Origin: a gamma proteobacterium SS-5
GTDB taxonomy: Bacteria > Pseudomonadota > Gammaproteobacteria > Chromatiales > Chromatiaceae
DNA: 64,000 bases
Assembly: GCA_009497875.2 (NCBI GenBank)
Contig: CP032508.2
Span: forward strand, 2,046,001-2,110,000
Direction of reading: 5' to 3'
Under the pieces are notes generated by a model. The model ran no database searches and was not told where the DNA came from. It saw nothing but the letters and a program-made list of their open reading frames with translations. The translations under genes and the position numbers were made by a program. Shown one piece after another: positions 17,628 through 25,044 of the stretch. How positions within the stretch are numbered: the stretch's first letter is position 1; every line of letters begins with the position of its first letter.

Positions 17628-17841
17628 AAAGCAGGATGCCAGAGCCGAGGGATAGGGTGAGGGGGGGGTGAAACGCCTATTTTTCCACCTCACCCCAGCC
17701 CTCTCCTTGAAGGAGAGGTGGGCTAAACGCTTAATTTAATGGCAATGGCTGTTTGGGTGATAGCACGAAACCTGACCTGGCTTCGAGGATCGCTGAGCTG
17801 TGAAGAAGAAAAACCGACAGACCGGTGCAGCAGGCAGAGTG

Positions 17842-17868
17842 TTAATCGTGGTATGTCCCCTATTATTC
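17842..17868 (+). repeat. R1 dispersed repeat, copy 11
   Basis: Core GGTATGTCCCCTATTATT. It opens the second R1-REP-R1 block. Confidence 0.8.
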
Positions 17869-17997
17869 GGGTAAGCCCGTTCCAGCAGGCCAACCCGAGG
17901 GTGTAGGAGCGGCCTTGGCCGCGAAGGGCGCAGAAATCGCGGGCAAGCCCGCTCCCACTGGGCCTGCCCTATTGATACGGTGAAAAATGACCGGTGT
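17867..17997. repeat. REP-like palindromic block (R4, copy 2)
   Basis: Nearly identical to 8909-9040, including the trailing ATTGATACGGTGAAAAATGA. The duplication also extends about 110 bases to the left. Confidence 0.75.
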
Positions 17998-17998
17998 T

Positions 17999-18023
17999 TA
18001 ATCGTGGTACGTCCCCTATTATC
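17999..18023 (+). repeat. R1 dispersed repeat, copy 12
   Basis: Ends in CTATTATCCC, as before hicB at 9043 and 23616. The HigB start is about 100 bases further. Confidence 0.8.
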
Positions 18024-18121
18024 CCTGGTCGGGTGACTACTGCAGGCAGGCTGAGATGAGCACACCTCAAGAACTCGGATACTGTTTGCCAGAGGTTAGC
18101 ATATCCGCTAACATTGCCCTG

Positions 18122-18448
18122 ATGAGCTGGTCTATCAACTTCTTCAACGAACGCGTTCATCGTGAGATCACCGAGTGGCCAGTGGGCATTTACGCCGACT
18201 TCCTCCGTTTGGCTGGTCTCATCGAGGAAGACGGTTCCGATCTGCGATTGCCGCACTCCCGAGCCATGGGCGAGGGCTTGTTTGAGCTTCGTTGCAGGGG
18301 CGAGGAGGGAATTAGCCGGGCTTTTTACTGCACGATGGTTGGCCAGCAGATCATTATCCTGCACAGCTTCATAAAGAAGACGCAAGAAACGCCAGCCCGA
18401 GAACTCAAAACCGCTCGCAAACGGCTGAAAGAGGTGAAACATGGATAA
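18122..18448 (+). CDS. higB: HigB/RelE-type toxin (phage-derived Gp49-like)
   Basis: 108 residues from ATG at 18122 (MSWSINFFNERVHREITEWP), with FELRCRGEEGISRAFYCTM and IILHSFIKKTQETPARELKT, the Gp49/HigB pattern of a ribosome-dependent mRNA interferase. A longer frame opens at 18056, but the family begins near 18122. Toxin-first order and overlap with the XRE antitoxin gene (8 bases) match HigBA systems. Confidence 0.82.
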   Translation: MSWSINFFNERVHREITEWPVGIYADFLRLAGLIEEDGSDLRLPHSRAMGEGLFELRCRGEEGISRAFYCTMVGQQIIILHSFIKKTQETPARELKTARKRLKEVKHG

Positions 18449-18752
18449 CGAAGGCTACAACCCGATTCGCTTAGACACTCAAGCAGAACTTGCCAGTGCA
18501 ATGCAGCGCCCCGGCTTCAAAGCGGCATGGGATGGTTTGGAAGAGGAGTACGCTGCGATCAGCGAACTGCTGCAGGCACGCAAGCAAGCCGGACTGACCC
18601 AAGCTGAAGTCGCCACGCGTATGGGCACGACCAAAAGCGCCATCTCACGGTTGGAGGGATCGATCCGCAGTGACAGTCATTCGCCTTCGTTCGCTACGCT
18701 GCGTAAATATGCGCATGCCTGTGGCAAGCGACTGATCATCAAGATGGTGTGA
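18441..18752 (+). CDS. higA: HigA-type XRE antitoxin
   Basis: 103 residues with an XRE helix-turn-helix (QAGLTQAEVATRMGTTKSAI then SRLEG, about residues 49-74) and a conserved tail (TLRKYAHACGKRLIIKMV). Represses its operon and binds HigB. Unlike most families here it occurs only once in the window. Confidence 0.85.
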   Translation: MDNEGYNPIRLDTQAELASAMQRPGFKAAWDGLEEEYAAISELLQARKQAGLTQAEVATRMGTTKSAISRLEGSIRSDSHSPSFATLRKYAHACGKRLIIKMV

Positions 18753-18911
18753 CACATCACGCCACCAGCGCCTCCTTCATTCCGACCAGTCCTACCTACG
18801 GCACCCTAACCACCTCGACCACCTACGCATCCCGGTCACCGGTGTAGGCAGGTGCCGCCATATCCACCGACCTGGCTCACCTACTCCACGCGAAGCCATC
18901 GGGGGTCTCCA

Positions 18912-19064
18912 CGGCATGACGATGTCGGAATAGCGCCGCTCTACCCGCTCGGACTCGGTGCGCAGCTCCTTGATGACCTTCAGCTCCAGCCCCAGGATGT
19001 AGTGCGCCATGACCCGCACCAGCTGGCGGATCAGTTGCTTGGAGATGATGTCAGTGTGGCCCAT
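18912..19064 (-). pseudogene. N-terminal fragment of an unrecognised, possibly Rpn-like gene
   Basis: The first 51 codons on the minus strand (MGHTDIISKQLIRQLVRVMA, then HYILGLELKVIKELRTE) look like a real protein start resembling proteins of the Rpn/PDDEXK group. The frame then runs into Trp/Pro/Arg-rich noise. The family assignment is tentative. The rest of 18753-19140 shows nothing else. Confidence 0.4.
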
Positions 19065-19145
19065 GGGGAGAGTGTGGCATGGGTTCGGGGTGGCTGGCTA
19101 GAGGCGCAACGGTTGGTCAGGCGGCATTGGGGATAGTCATTCACA

Positions 19146-19362
19146 CATCACCCCGGCAACACCCGCCCCGCCAGGTTCCGGATCGCCTCCTCCGCCATCG
19201 GCCCTTTGGTGGCCAGCACCCAGAGGTCCCAGCCCTGAGCGCGGCGCTTGCCTGCACTGGTGCTGAAGCCTGCCTGGTGTAGGGCCTGGGTCAGGCTTTT
19301 GAGGGTGAAGCCGGTCTTGTGGGCCATGTAGTAGTGGCCTAGGGCCAAGGCTTCTGTGTGAC
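19146..19362 (-). pseudogene. C-terminal fragment of a class I methyltransferase-like protein
   Basis: The minus strand reads GHYYMAHKTGFTLKSLTQAL, then AGKRRAQGWDLWVLATK, which resembles the last part of SAM-dependent methyltransferases in glycan clusters. The upstream part is missing: it is joined head-to-head to Rpn-like copy D at 19366. Confidence 0.4.
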
Positions 19363-19365
19363 CGC

Positions 19366-19892
19366 TGGGCAGCGAACACCGCGACTACCTCCACTTCAGC
19401 TATCTCAGCGCCGCCCTGTTCGCTACCCCGGCAAACCAGTATCTCGACAGCCCCAACATCGTCGCCCGGCTCAGGCTGCCCTGCATGGCCTATGCGCCGG
19501 CAGAAGAACTAGAAATCTACGCCGCAGCTAGCCGCGGTCTGATGGAACTGGAACCCAACCCGGAGCGGCGGCTCAAATACGCCGACTTTATCGACATCTA
19601 CACCGCATTGGACGACAATGAACTCAAGCGCTACCAGCAAGACTACGCCGAGGAGAACCTTGCTATGACCGCATTATTCGTTCGCATGAGAGAAGAAGGC
19701 TTCCAAAAAGGCATGCAACAAGGTATGCAACAAGGCGAAGCCGAATTACTGCTGCGCCTAATAAGCCGAAAATTCGGCCCCCAGGTCGCCCAGCAGCATG
19801 AAGCGCAGATCAGGCAGGCCGCCCTGGACAGCCTGGAACACTGGGCCGATGCCATCCTCAGTGCCGAAAGCCCGGATGAGCTGTTTGAGTGA
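19366..19892 (+). pseudogene. Rpn-like DUF4351 gene, 5'-truncated (copy D)
   Basis: Homology starts at LGSEHRDYLHFSYLSAALFA, with the nuclease-like N-terminal half absent. The remaining frame is open to the normal stop, including YADFIDIYTALDDNELKRY, the linker and DUF4351. An ATG-initiated frame begins at 19485. Confidence 0.8.
19665..19892 (+). CDS. Candidate orphan C-terminal Rpn product (copy D)
   Basis: The internal GAGGAG and ATG at 19665 are preserved in this truncated copy. 75 codons, complete DUF4351. Confidence 0.4.
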   Translation: MTALFVRMREEGFQKGMQQGMQQGEAELLLRLISRKFGPQVAQQHEAQIRQAALDSLEHWADAILSAESPDELFE

Positions 19893-19923
19893 TGGCGCTG
19901 CGTGGGGCCTTGAGGGCAATGGA

Positions 19924-20055
19924 GTCAACTTAAGGCTTTCCCTGGCTGCTTAAGCCGTTCGCTGAGCGGAGTCGAAGCGAGCGGCGGCTGGCTTCGGCCT
20001 TCGGCTAGGCTCAGGATGCCGCTCCGCTCAGCCAGCGCTTTCTCGCTAAGTTGAC
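19924..20055. repeat. R3 palindromic element, copy 2
   Basis: 132 bp with the same GTCAACTTA/TAAGTTGAC ends as at 10567, 31 bases after copy D. Confidence 0.75.
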
Positions 20056-20107
20056 GACATTTGCCGTGAGGGAGAAAAACAGACAGGCCGGTGCAGTGGG
20101 CAGAGGG

Positions 20108-20159
20108 TTAATCGTGGTACGTCCCCTATTATTCTATCGGGGTACGTCCCCTATTATTA
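20108..20159 (+). repeat. R1 dispersed repeat, copy 13 (two complete cores)
   Basis: Two full GGTACGTCCCCTATTATT cores separated by CTATCG. Ends 34 bases before the UPF0175 antitoxin. Confidence 0.85.
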
Positions 20160-20193
20160 TCATTATTCAGTAACTTCCAGAAGGCGCCCAGCA

Positions 20194-20448
20194 ATGCAAA
20201 ACACCATTGAAATAACCTGTCCGCAAGAAATTTTGCTGGGCTTGCGCCTGGATGCTGATCAATTTGCCGATCTTGTCAAGGAAGAAGCTGCTGTGGCTCT
20301 ATTTCGTGAGGGGCGCCTATCGTCGGGCATGGCCGCAAGCTGGCTTGGCGTTCCGCGGGCCCATTTTCTCCTGAAGGCCATGGGGGAAGGCGCAAATCTG
20401 CTGGAAAACAACGAGGATGATTTTCTTAGGGAGACTTCCTTGCTGTGA
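20194..20448 (+). CDS. UPF0175 family antitoxin, second type (copy 1)
   Basis: 84 residues: IEITCPQEILLGLRLDADQF, then EAAVALFREGRLSSGMAASW, then LGVPRAHFLLKAM, a UPF0175 helix-turn-helix protein only distantly similar to the one at 10951. It overlaps the toxin start by 4 bases. An almost identical pair lies at 48814-49547. Confidence 0.82.
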   Translation: MQNTIEITCPQEILLGLRLDADQFADLVKEEAAVALFREGRLSSGMAASWLGVPRAHFLLKAMGEGANLLENNEDDFLRETSLL

Positions 20449-20927
20449 TCGTTTTTTCTAACACCACACCTTTCATCGCGCTTTCTAGCATTGGCCAGTT
20501 AGAACTTCTGCCAGCGTTATTTGGCAAGGTGCATGTTGCCGAGTCTGTTGCCAGAGAATGCGCTGAGGGTGGACGAATCCTCGTTCCGGATCTTTGGACA
20601 CTGTCTTGGGTTGTTCAGGTTTCAGATGAAGAAACATCGACATTACCCATTCTGTTCGAACTTGATCGTGGTGAACAACAAACCATCGGGCTCGCCAGAA
20701 AATGCAATGCAGACAGAGTAATCATCGACGAGCGTCTTGGTCGCCGCGTGGCTGAATATCTACAGTTGAACGTGACAGGCACCTTGGGTGTGCTGGCAAA
20801 GGCCAAGGACATTGGTCTGATACCATCATTCAGTGAAGCCGCGCAAACCATGAGGGAACAAGGTATCCATTACAACGTCGGCTTGGTGGCGCGGATTGCA
20901 CAACGCCTAGGCGAAATATCACCATGA
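20445..20927 (+). CDS. DUF3368-type PIN toxin, second type (copy 1)
   Basis: 160 residues: MIVFSNTTPFIALSSIGQLE, where N6 stands at the place usually held by the first PIN aspartate; ELDRGEQQTIGLARK and CNADRVIIDERLGRR carry the middle acidic residues; TGTLGVLAKAKDIGLIP is the usual end. GTG start in ATGA-like overlap. The Asn at the first metal position also occurs in the copy at 49065, so it is a feature of this pair and not a fresh mutation. Confidence 0.82.
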   Translation: MIVFSNTTPFIALSSIGQLELLPALFGKVHVAESVARECAEGGRILVPDLWTLSWVVQVSDEETSTLPILFELDRGEQQTIGLARKCNADRVIIDERLGRRVAEYLQLNVTGTLGVLAKAKDIGLIPSFSEAAQTMREQGIHYNVGLVARIAQRLGEISP

Positions 20928-20931
20928 AATG

Positions 20932-20958
20932 GTTAATCGTGGTACGTCCTTATTATTA
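20932..20958 (+). repeat. R1 dispersed repeat, copy 14
   Basis: Core shortened to GGTACGTCCTTATTATTATG. It abuts the ribosome binding site GGAGAAAG of the DUF2281 antitoxin. Confidence 0.8.
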
Positions 20959-20970
20959 TGGAGAAAGTTC

Positions 20971-21198
20971 ATGATAACTGCTGAGAAGATTCTTGAAGAA
21001 GCGCGTGGCTTGCCTGAGTTTGAATTGCGCGAGGTGCTTGAGTTTGTCAGCTACCTGAAATCCCGCAGAAGCCAACTCGCTGCCCATGAAACTGCAGTCG
21101 AAGCAAATGCTGACTGGGCTGAATTTGAGAAGGGTGCTGGCTTTTGGTCTGGTAAGTTTGATCGTGCAGAGTGCTATGACCGCAAGATTCTTCGCTGA
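20971..21198 (+). CDS. DUF2281-like VapB antitoxin
   Basis: 75 residues: ITAEKILEEARGLPEFELRE, then VLEFVSYLKSRRS, then a Trp/Gly-rich tail (EKGAGFWSGKFDRAECYD). This matches small DUF2281 antitoxins that precede PIN toxins. The PIN start lies 23 bases inside its 3' end. Its toxin is split (see 21176 and 23462). A tail-only remnant stands at 32133. Confidence 0.72.
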   Translation: MITAEKILEEARGLPEFELREVLEFVSYLKSRRSQLAAHETAVEANADWAEFEKGAGFWSGKFDRAECYDRKILR

Positions 21199-21331
21199 TA
21201 CCAATATCGCTGTTTATGCGCTGGACGCCGATCAGCAACGGCGGAAGCAGGCGCTCGCCATCATGCGGGCGCACCCAGTCATCAGTACTCAGGTAGTTAA
21301 TGAGTTTCTGAGTGTTCTAATCGGTACCTGA
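21176..21331 (+). pseudogene. PIN toxin, N-terminal part of a split gene
   Basis: MTARFFADTNIAVYALDADQ, then HPVISTQVVNEFLSVLIG, is the first 50 residues of a VapC with D8 in ADTN and Glu in NEF. At 21327 it runs into a MITE and stops. The missing remainder lies 2.1 kb downstream at 23462; both breakpoints carry ATCGGTA. Confidence 0.82.
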
Positions 21332-21522
21332 TTACCCACGTATCTCAGCCCTCATCTGGCGTTGGCTTGGCGCGGGGCATAGGGCGGGCCGCGCCCGCCG
21401 CCAAGCCACTTGCAATGAGGTTGCACTTTGCGAGGGCGCGGCGGCCACGGGCCGCCCTATGTGCTGTCAGATGCAGGTAAAGGCGAATCTCTCCGATAGG
21501 CTGAGGTTTGTGGGTAATCAGG
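21327..21522. mobile_element. 196-bp MITE with IS1595-type ends
   Basis: The ends are CCTGATTACCCACGTATCTC and, in reverse complement from the right, CCTGATTACCCACAAACCTC. The IS1595-type element at 36766-37786 has the same termini (CCTGATTACCCACAAAGATC and CCTGATTACCCATAAACCTC). The interior is GC-rich and non-coding. It is therefore a probable non-autonomous relative moved by that transposase. Confidence 0.75.
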
Positions 21523-21565
21523 CAATTCTTTGAATTAAGTGTGGCCCATTTAATTGGTGAGTGCA

Positions 21566-21817
21566 ATGCAAATAGCGATTGAATTACCCAGTGATTTTGT
21601 AAATTTTCAAGGCGCCGACGAAACCCGACAAGAAATCACAGCCTCCTACGCCCTGTGGCTAGTCAAGCAAGGCCGAGTGACGTTGTCTAAGGCGGCAGAG
21701 TTGGCGGGCGTCGATCTTTACGACTTCATGATGATCTGCAAAAGCAATAAGGTACCAGTAATCGACATTAGCCGTGACGAGCTGATCGCGGAACTATCGG
21801 GGTTTGACCCACGATGA
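21566..21817 (+). CDS. UPF0175 family antitoxin (copy 2)
   Basis: Same 83-residue protein as at 10951, with only silent base changes visible. Identity begins about 37 bases upstream (TTTGAATTAAGTGTGGCCCA). This copy has its toxin intact. Confidence 0.82.
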   Translation: MQIAIELPSDFVNFQGADETRQEITASYALWLVKQGRVTLSKAAELAGVDLYDFMMICKSNKVPVIDISRDELIAELSGFDPR

Positions 21818-22302
21818 TCCTTGTTGCCGACTCATCCGCACTGGTCGCGCTGGCTGCCTGTGACAGCCTGGCTTTGCTGGATGAAATTTTTGGTCAAGTT
21901 ATCGTGCCAGAGGCGGTGTTTAATGAAGTTGTTCGCGCAGATAAATTCCAATCCAACCGCTTGAAGGATTACCTGCATAATAAGATTTGTACAGTAGAAA
22001 TGCAGCGGTTTGTCTATCTCGATGCATTCGCCGATGCAGGCGAAACTGAGGCCATGCTGCTCTACAAAGAAGTCGCTGCAGACTACCTACTCATCGATGA
22101 CAAACGTGGACGCAAGATTGCAAGCATCAACCAGATCAGAACCATCGGATCACTCGGCGTATTGCTGCAGGCCAAGCGAATGGGCCTTGTCAGCCACATT
22201 GCCCCCCGTATGCGGCAAATTACCGAAAGGCCAATTTTCATCAGTGAAGGTCTGGTAGCAACGGTGCTTGAACTTGCTGGCGAACTCGGCCAGTTGCCCT
22301 GA
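21814..22302 (+). CDS. DUF3368-type PIN toxin (intact copy)
   Basis: 162 residues: MILVADSSALVALAACDSLA with D6, IVPEAVFNEVVRADK, DAGETEAMLLYKEVAADYL and LLIDDKRGRKIASINQI supply the acidic PIN residues; IGSLGVLLQAKRMGLVSHIA is the characteristic C-terminal helix pair. Complete and presumably active. Confidence 0.83.
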   Translation: MILVADSSALVALAACDSLALLDEIFGQVIVPEAVFNEVVRADKFQSNRLKDYLHNKICTVEMQRFVYLDAFADAGETEAMLLYKEVAADYLLIDDKRGRKIASINQIRTIGSLGVLLQAKRMGLVSHIAPRMRQITERPIFISEGLVATVLELAGELGQLP

Positions 22303-22310
22303 ATGCTGTC

Positions 22311-22486
22311 ATGAACCTCATCCCCGCCTTCATCCGCCGCCGCATCGCCCACCGGCCCAACCTGGTCAAGATTGTCGATAACATCGGCTGGCTGTTCTTC
22401 GACAAGATCCTGCGTATGGGCGTGGGGTTGCTTGTGGGCTGTGGATTGTCTGCTACCTGGGGCCGGAACGGGAGAAAAAGAATGTA
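22311..22486 (+). pseudogene. Wzx-like flippase N-terminal fragment (copy 2)
   Basis: Same fragment, frameshift and end as at 11408, again 9 bases after the PIN toxin. The whole UPF0175-PIN-wzx-R2 unit is thus duplicated. Confidence 0.75.
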
Positions 22487-22510
22487 TTTAGTAAACTGTC
22501 ACCGTAATTC
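22487..22510 (+). repeat. R2 dispersed repeat, copy 2
   Basis: Same core as copy 1, but here followed directly by the middle of an Rpn-like gene. Confidence 0.75.
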
Positions 22511-23035
22511 TACCTCCACTTCAGCTACCTCAGCACCGCCCTATTCGCCACCCCGGCACGTCAGTATCTCGACAGCCCCAACATCGTCGCCCGGCTCACG
22601 CTACCCTGCATGGACTATGCACCAGAAGACAAGCTGGCCATCTACGCCGCAGCCACCCGTGGCCTGATGGAACTGGAACCCGACCCCGAGCGGCGGCTCA
22701 AATACGCCGACTTTATCGACATCTACACCGCCATGGACGACAATGAACTCAAGCACTACCAGCAAGACTACGCCGAGGAGAACCAAGCCATGACCGCGTT
22801 ATCTGTACGCATGAGAGAAGAAGGCTTCCAAAAAGGCATGCAGCAAGGCATGCAGCAAGGCCGGCAAGAGGGAGAAGGCGAAGCCGAAATACTGCTGCGC
22901 CAGTTAAGTCGAAAATTCGGTCCCCAGGTCGCCCAGCAGCATGAGGCGCGGATCAGGCAGGCCGACCTGGGCAGCCTGGAACACTGGGCCGATGCCATCC
23001 TCAGCGCCGAAAGCCCGGATGAGCTGTTTGAGTGA
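22511..23035 (+). pseudogene. Rpn-like DUF4351 gene, 5'-truncated (copy E)
   Basis: Begins at the codons for YLHFSYLSTALFATPARQYL right after R2; the nuclease-like domain is absent. The frame is then intact to the normal end, with QQGRQEGEGEAEILL in the linker. Confidence 0.8.
22790..23035 (+). CDS. Candidate orphan C-terminal Rpn product (copy E)
   Basis: GAGGAG nine bases before ATG at 22790; 81 codons with complete DUF4351 in a copy that lacks the nuclease half. Confidence 0.4.
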   Translation: MTALSVRMREEGFQKGMQQGMQQGRQEGEGEAEILLRQLSRKFGPQVAQQHEARIRQADLGSLEHWADAILSAESPDELFE

Positions 23036-23065
23036 TCGCGCAGTACCTGGCCTCGGGGCAATGGA

Positions 23066-23198
23066 GTCAACTTAAGATATTTACAGGCTGCTTAAGCCGT
23101 TCGCTGAGCGGAGTCGAAGCGAGCGGCGGCAGGCTTCGGCCCTTCGGCTAGGCTCAGGACGCCGCTTCGCTCAGCCAGCGCTTTCGCGCTAAGTTGAC
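23066..23198. repeat. R3 palindromic element, copy 3
   Basis: 133 bp, same ends, 30 bases after copy E. Confidence 0.75.
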
Positions 23199-23249
23199 GA
23201 CATTTGTCGTGAGGGAGAAAAACAGATAGGCCGGTGCAGCAGGCAGAGT

Positions 23250-23275
23250 GTTAATCGGGATACGTCCTCTTATTA
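23250..23275 (+). repeat. R1 dispersed repeat, copy 15 (degenerate)
   Basis: Reads GGATACGTCCTCTTATTA. The 140 bases after it up to copy 16 hold nothing recognisable. Confidence 0.6.
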
Positions 23276-23423
23276 GGGGCAGGAATGGGACGAATAGGAT
23301 AGTTTTTACCGATACGGGGTTAACTTGGCGCTTAGTTTGGGCAATAGTGTGAGACCCTCGCCAACACAGTGAATTGGTACGGGAACAGAAAGGAAAGCAG
23401 ATAGGCCGTTGAGTTGGCAGAGG

Positions 23424-23450
23424 GATAATCGTGGTACGTCCCCTATTATT
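23424..23450 (+). repeat. R1 dispersed repeat, copy 16
   Basis: Perfect core, followed by TCTATTATTT and then the C-terminal half of the split PIN gene. Confidence 0.85.
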
Positions 23451-23461
23451 TCTATTATTTC

Positions 23462-23617
23462 ATCGGTAAGCAACGCGTGCCTCGGGAGTTGGCTAATCGT
23501 TATGCGCGTATCCTGTTGCGTCGCTGCGAAGTTGTCGCATTAACCCAGCAGGTAGTCGAGTTGGCTATTCAGATCGGTGAGCGCTATCAGTGCAACCATT
23601 GGGACTCACTGGTGCTT
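23462..23617 (+). pseudogene. PIN toxin, C-terminal part of the split gene
   Basis: Translates as IGKQRVPRELANRYARILLR, then RCEVVALTQQVVELAIQIG, then ERYQCNHWDSLVL, which continues naturally from the N-terminal part ending NEFLSVLIG at 21326. It has no start of its own and is cut by R1 copy 17 before the last PIN acidic residue. Confidence 0.78.
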
Positions 23618-23642
23618 AATCCTGGTACGTCCCCTATTATCC
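23616..23642 (+). repeat. R1 dispersed repeat, copy 17
   Basis: Preceded by TTAATCCT instead of the usual TTAATCGT. Ends 26 bases before hicB copy 2. Confidence 0.8.
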
Positions 23643-23667
23643 CTATTTCAAATTGAAGAGAAAGCAA

Positions 23668-23886
23668 ATGAAAGCTGAAGTTACTGCAATCATAGAAAGC
23701 GCGTCAGAAGGAGGCTATTGGGCGGTATCTCCAGAATTTCCTGGGGCAAATGGTCAAGGTGAAACTATAGACGAAGCCCGTAATAGCTTAAAGGCTGCAA
23801 TAAACCTATTAATAGAGGATCGATTGGAAGATGCACTCAGAGGATTGCCCGAAGACGCTATACGAGAAACGCTAAGCATCACATGA
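23668..23886 (+). CDS. hicB: HicB-type antitoxin (copy 2)
   Basis: Differs from the 9107 copy by one residue (GQGETIDEA for GQGDTIDEA). Same start context. Identity spans from about 23640 to the R1 repeat at 24124. Confidence 0.85.
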   Translation: MKAEVTAIIESASEGGYWAVSPEFPGANGQGETIDEARNSLKAAINLLIEDRLEDALRGLPEDAIRETLSIT

Positions 23887-24062
23887 AACGCCGCAAACTG
23901 GAGAAATTGCTGCGCCAAGAAGGGTGTTATTTAAAGCGTGAAGGGGCAGAGCATTCACCCTGGATAAATCCCAATACAGGTAAAATTGAAGCCATACCCC
24001 GCCACAATGAAATAAAAGAAGGACTAGCGCTGAAAATATTGAGAAATCTGGTGCAAAAATGA
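23883..24062 (+). CDS. hicA: HicA-type toxin (copy 2)
   Basis: 59 residues with four or five substitutions from copy 1. One is potentially important: EHSPW for EHSLW directly after the catalytic His, where a Pro could disturb the active-site strand. Otherwise complete. Confidence 0.82.
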   Translation: MKRRKLEKLLRQEGCYLKREGAEHSPWINPNTGKIEAIPRHNEIKEGLALKILRNLVQK

Positions 24063-24123
24063 TGCCCATAAAGTGATATGCAACAGTGTGTTTATACCAA
24101 ACATCTGGCTTGATTTTTAGATG

Positions 24124-24150
24124 GTTAATCGTGGTGCGTCTCCTATTATT
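24124..24150 (+). repeat. R1 dispersed repeat, copy 18
   Basis: Core GGTGCGTCTCCTATTATT. Lies 50 bases before the interrupted DUF1902 antitoxin start. Confidence 0.75.
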
Positions 24151-24361
24151 ATCCCCAGAGATCTGCGAAGAACCATAATTTGTAACTTTAGGAGTATTCA
24201 TGATTAAAATTTTGTAACTATTCAGGGGCGCTTCAATAAAGTGCCCGTCAGAGCCAAGCCATAACTCTCCGAACCAAAAAATCACCTACATTTGCCCTTG
24301 ACAGCATAGGAAGGCCCATCTATGCTGTGTTCCATCCTCTGTTTGAGAATGGGCTGTTCTC

Positions 24362-25036
24362 ATGAGCAACTACTTTGGTTCCAAAGCGACTTCAGGTCTG
24401 TGTCAACCGATCATTGCCCTGATGCCGCCCCACGACACCTATATCGAGACCCATCTTGGCGGTGGCACCATCATGCAGCGCAAGCCACCGGCGCTGCGCA
24501 ATATTGCCATTGATCTCGATCCGGCTGCACTGGCCCACTTTGAGTGTGACTATCCGATCGAGAAGGTCTGTGGCTGCGCCCATCAGTTTCTCCGCTCGTT
24601 CGACTTTCAGGGTCGGGAACTGATTTATTGCGATCCCCCTTATTTGCACCACACCCGCCGTTCCAAACGCCGTTATCGTTTCGAGTACGAGGAAAGTGAT
24701 CATGTGCAATTGCTGGAACTGCTCAAGCAATTGCCTTGTGCGGTGATCCTCTCCGGCTATCCCTCGGCGCTCTACGACGATCTGCTGGGAGAGTGGCGTA
24801 CCTTGGAACTGCAGGTGATGAATCAGGCCGGGGTCAGAACCGAGAAGCTGTGGTTCAACTTCACCCCGGACCGGGTGCACTGGCCGAGCTTTGCGGGGCG
24901 CAACTTCACGCACCGCCAGAGCATCAAACGCAAGGCACACAGTTGGGGGCGACGCTATCAGGCCATGCCTCCTGCCGAACGGCTGGCGGTACTGTCCTCG
25001 ATCATGGCGGTGGAAGCCGGCGAAGTGTTCGAGTAG
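24362..25036 (+). CDS. DNA adenine methylase, D12 class, passenger of the IS66-type element
   Basis: 224 residues. ETHLGGGTIM (29-38) matches the SAM-binding EPFxGGG motif of Dam-like enzymes, and IYCDPPYLHHTR (88-99) is the catalytic DPPY motif. The end of the protein is 8 bases before the transposase start, and both lie inside the inverted repeats. It should methylate adenine N6. Target sequence and role are unknown; methylation of the element ends or protection from restriction on transfer are possible. Confidence 0.85.
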   Translation: MSNYFGSKATSGLCQPIIALMPPHDTYIETHLGGGTIMQRKPPALRNIAIDLDPAALAHFECDYPIEKVCGCAHQFLRSFDFQGRELIYCDPPYLHHTRRSKRRYRFEYEESDHVQLLELLKQLPCAVILSGYPSALYDDLLGEWRTLELQVMNQAGVRTEKLWFNFTPDRVHWPSFAGRNFTHRQSIKRKAHSWGRRYQAMPPAERLAVLSSIMAVEAGEVFE

Positions 25037-25044
25037 CCCGGCCC

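Noticed and set aside
24736-25044. N-terminal extension of the IS66 transposase upstream of 25045
   Set aside because: It overlaps the methylase gene in another frame, and the family start is at the ATG at 25045.
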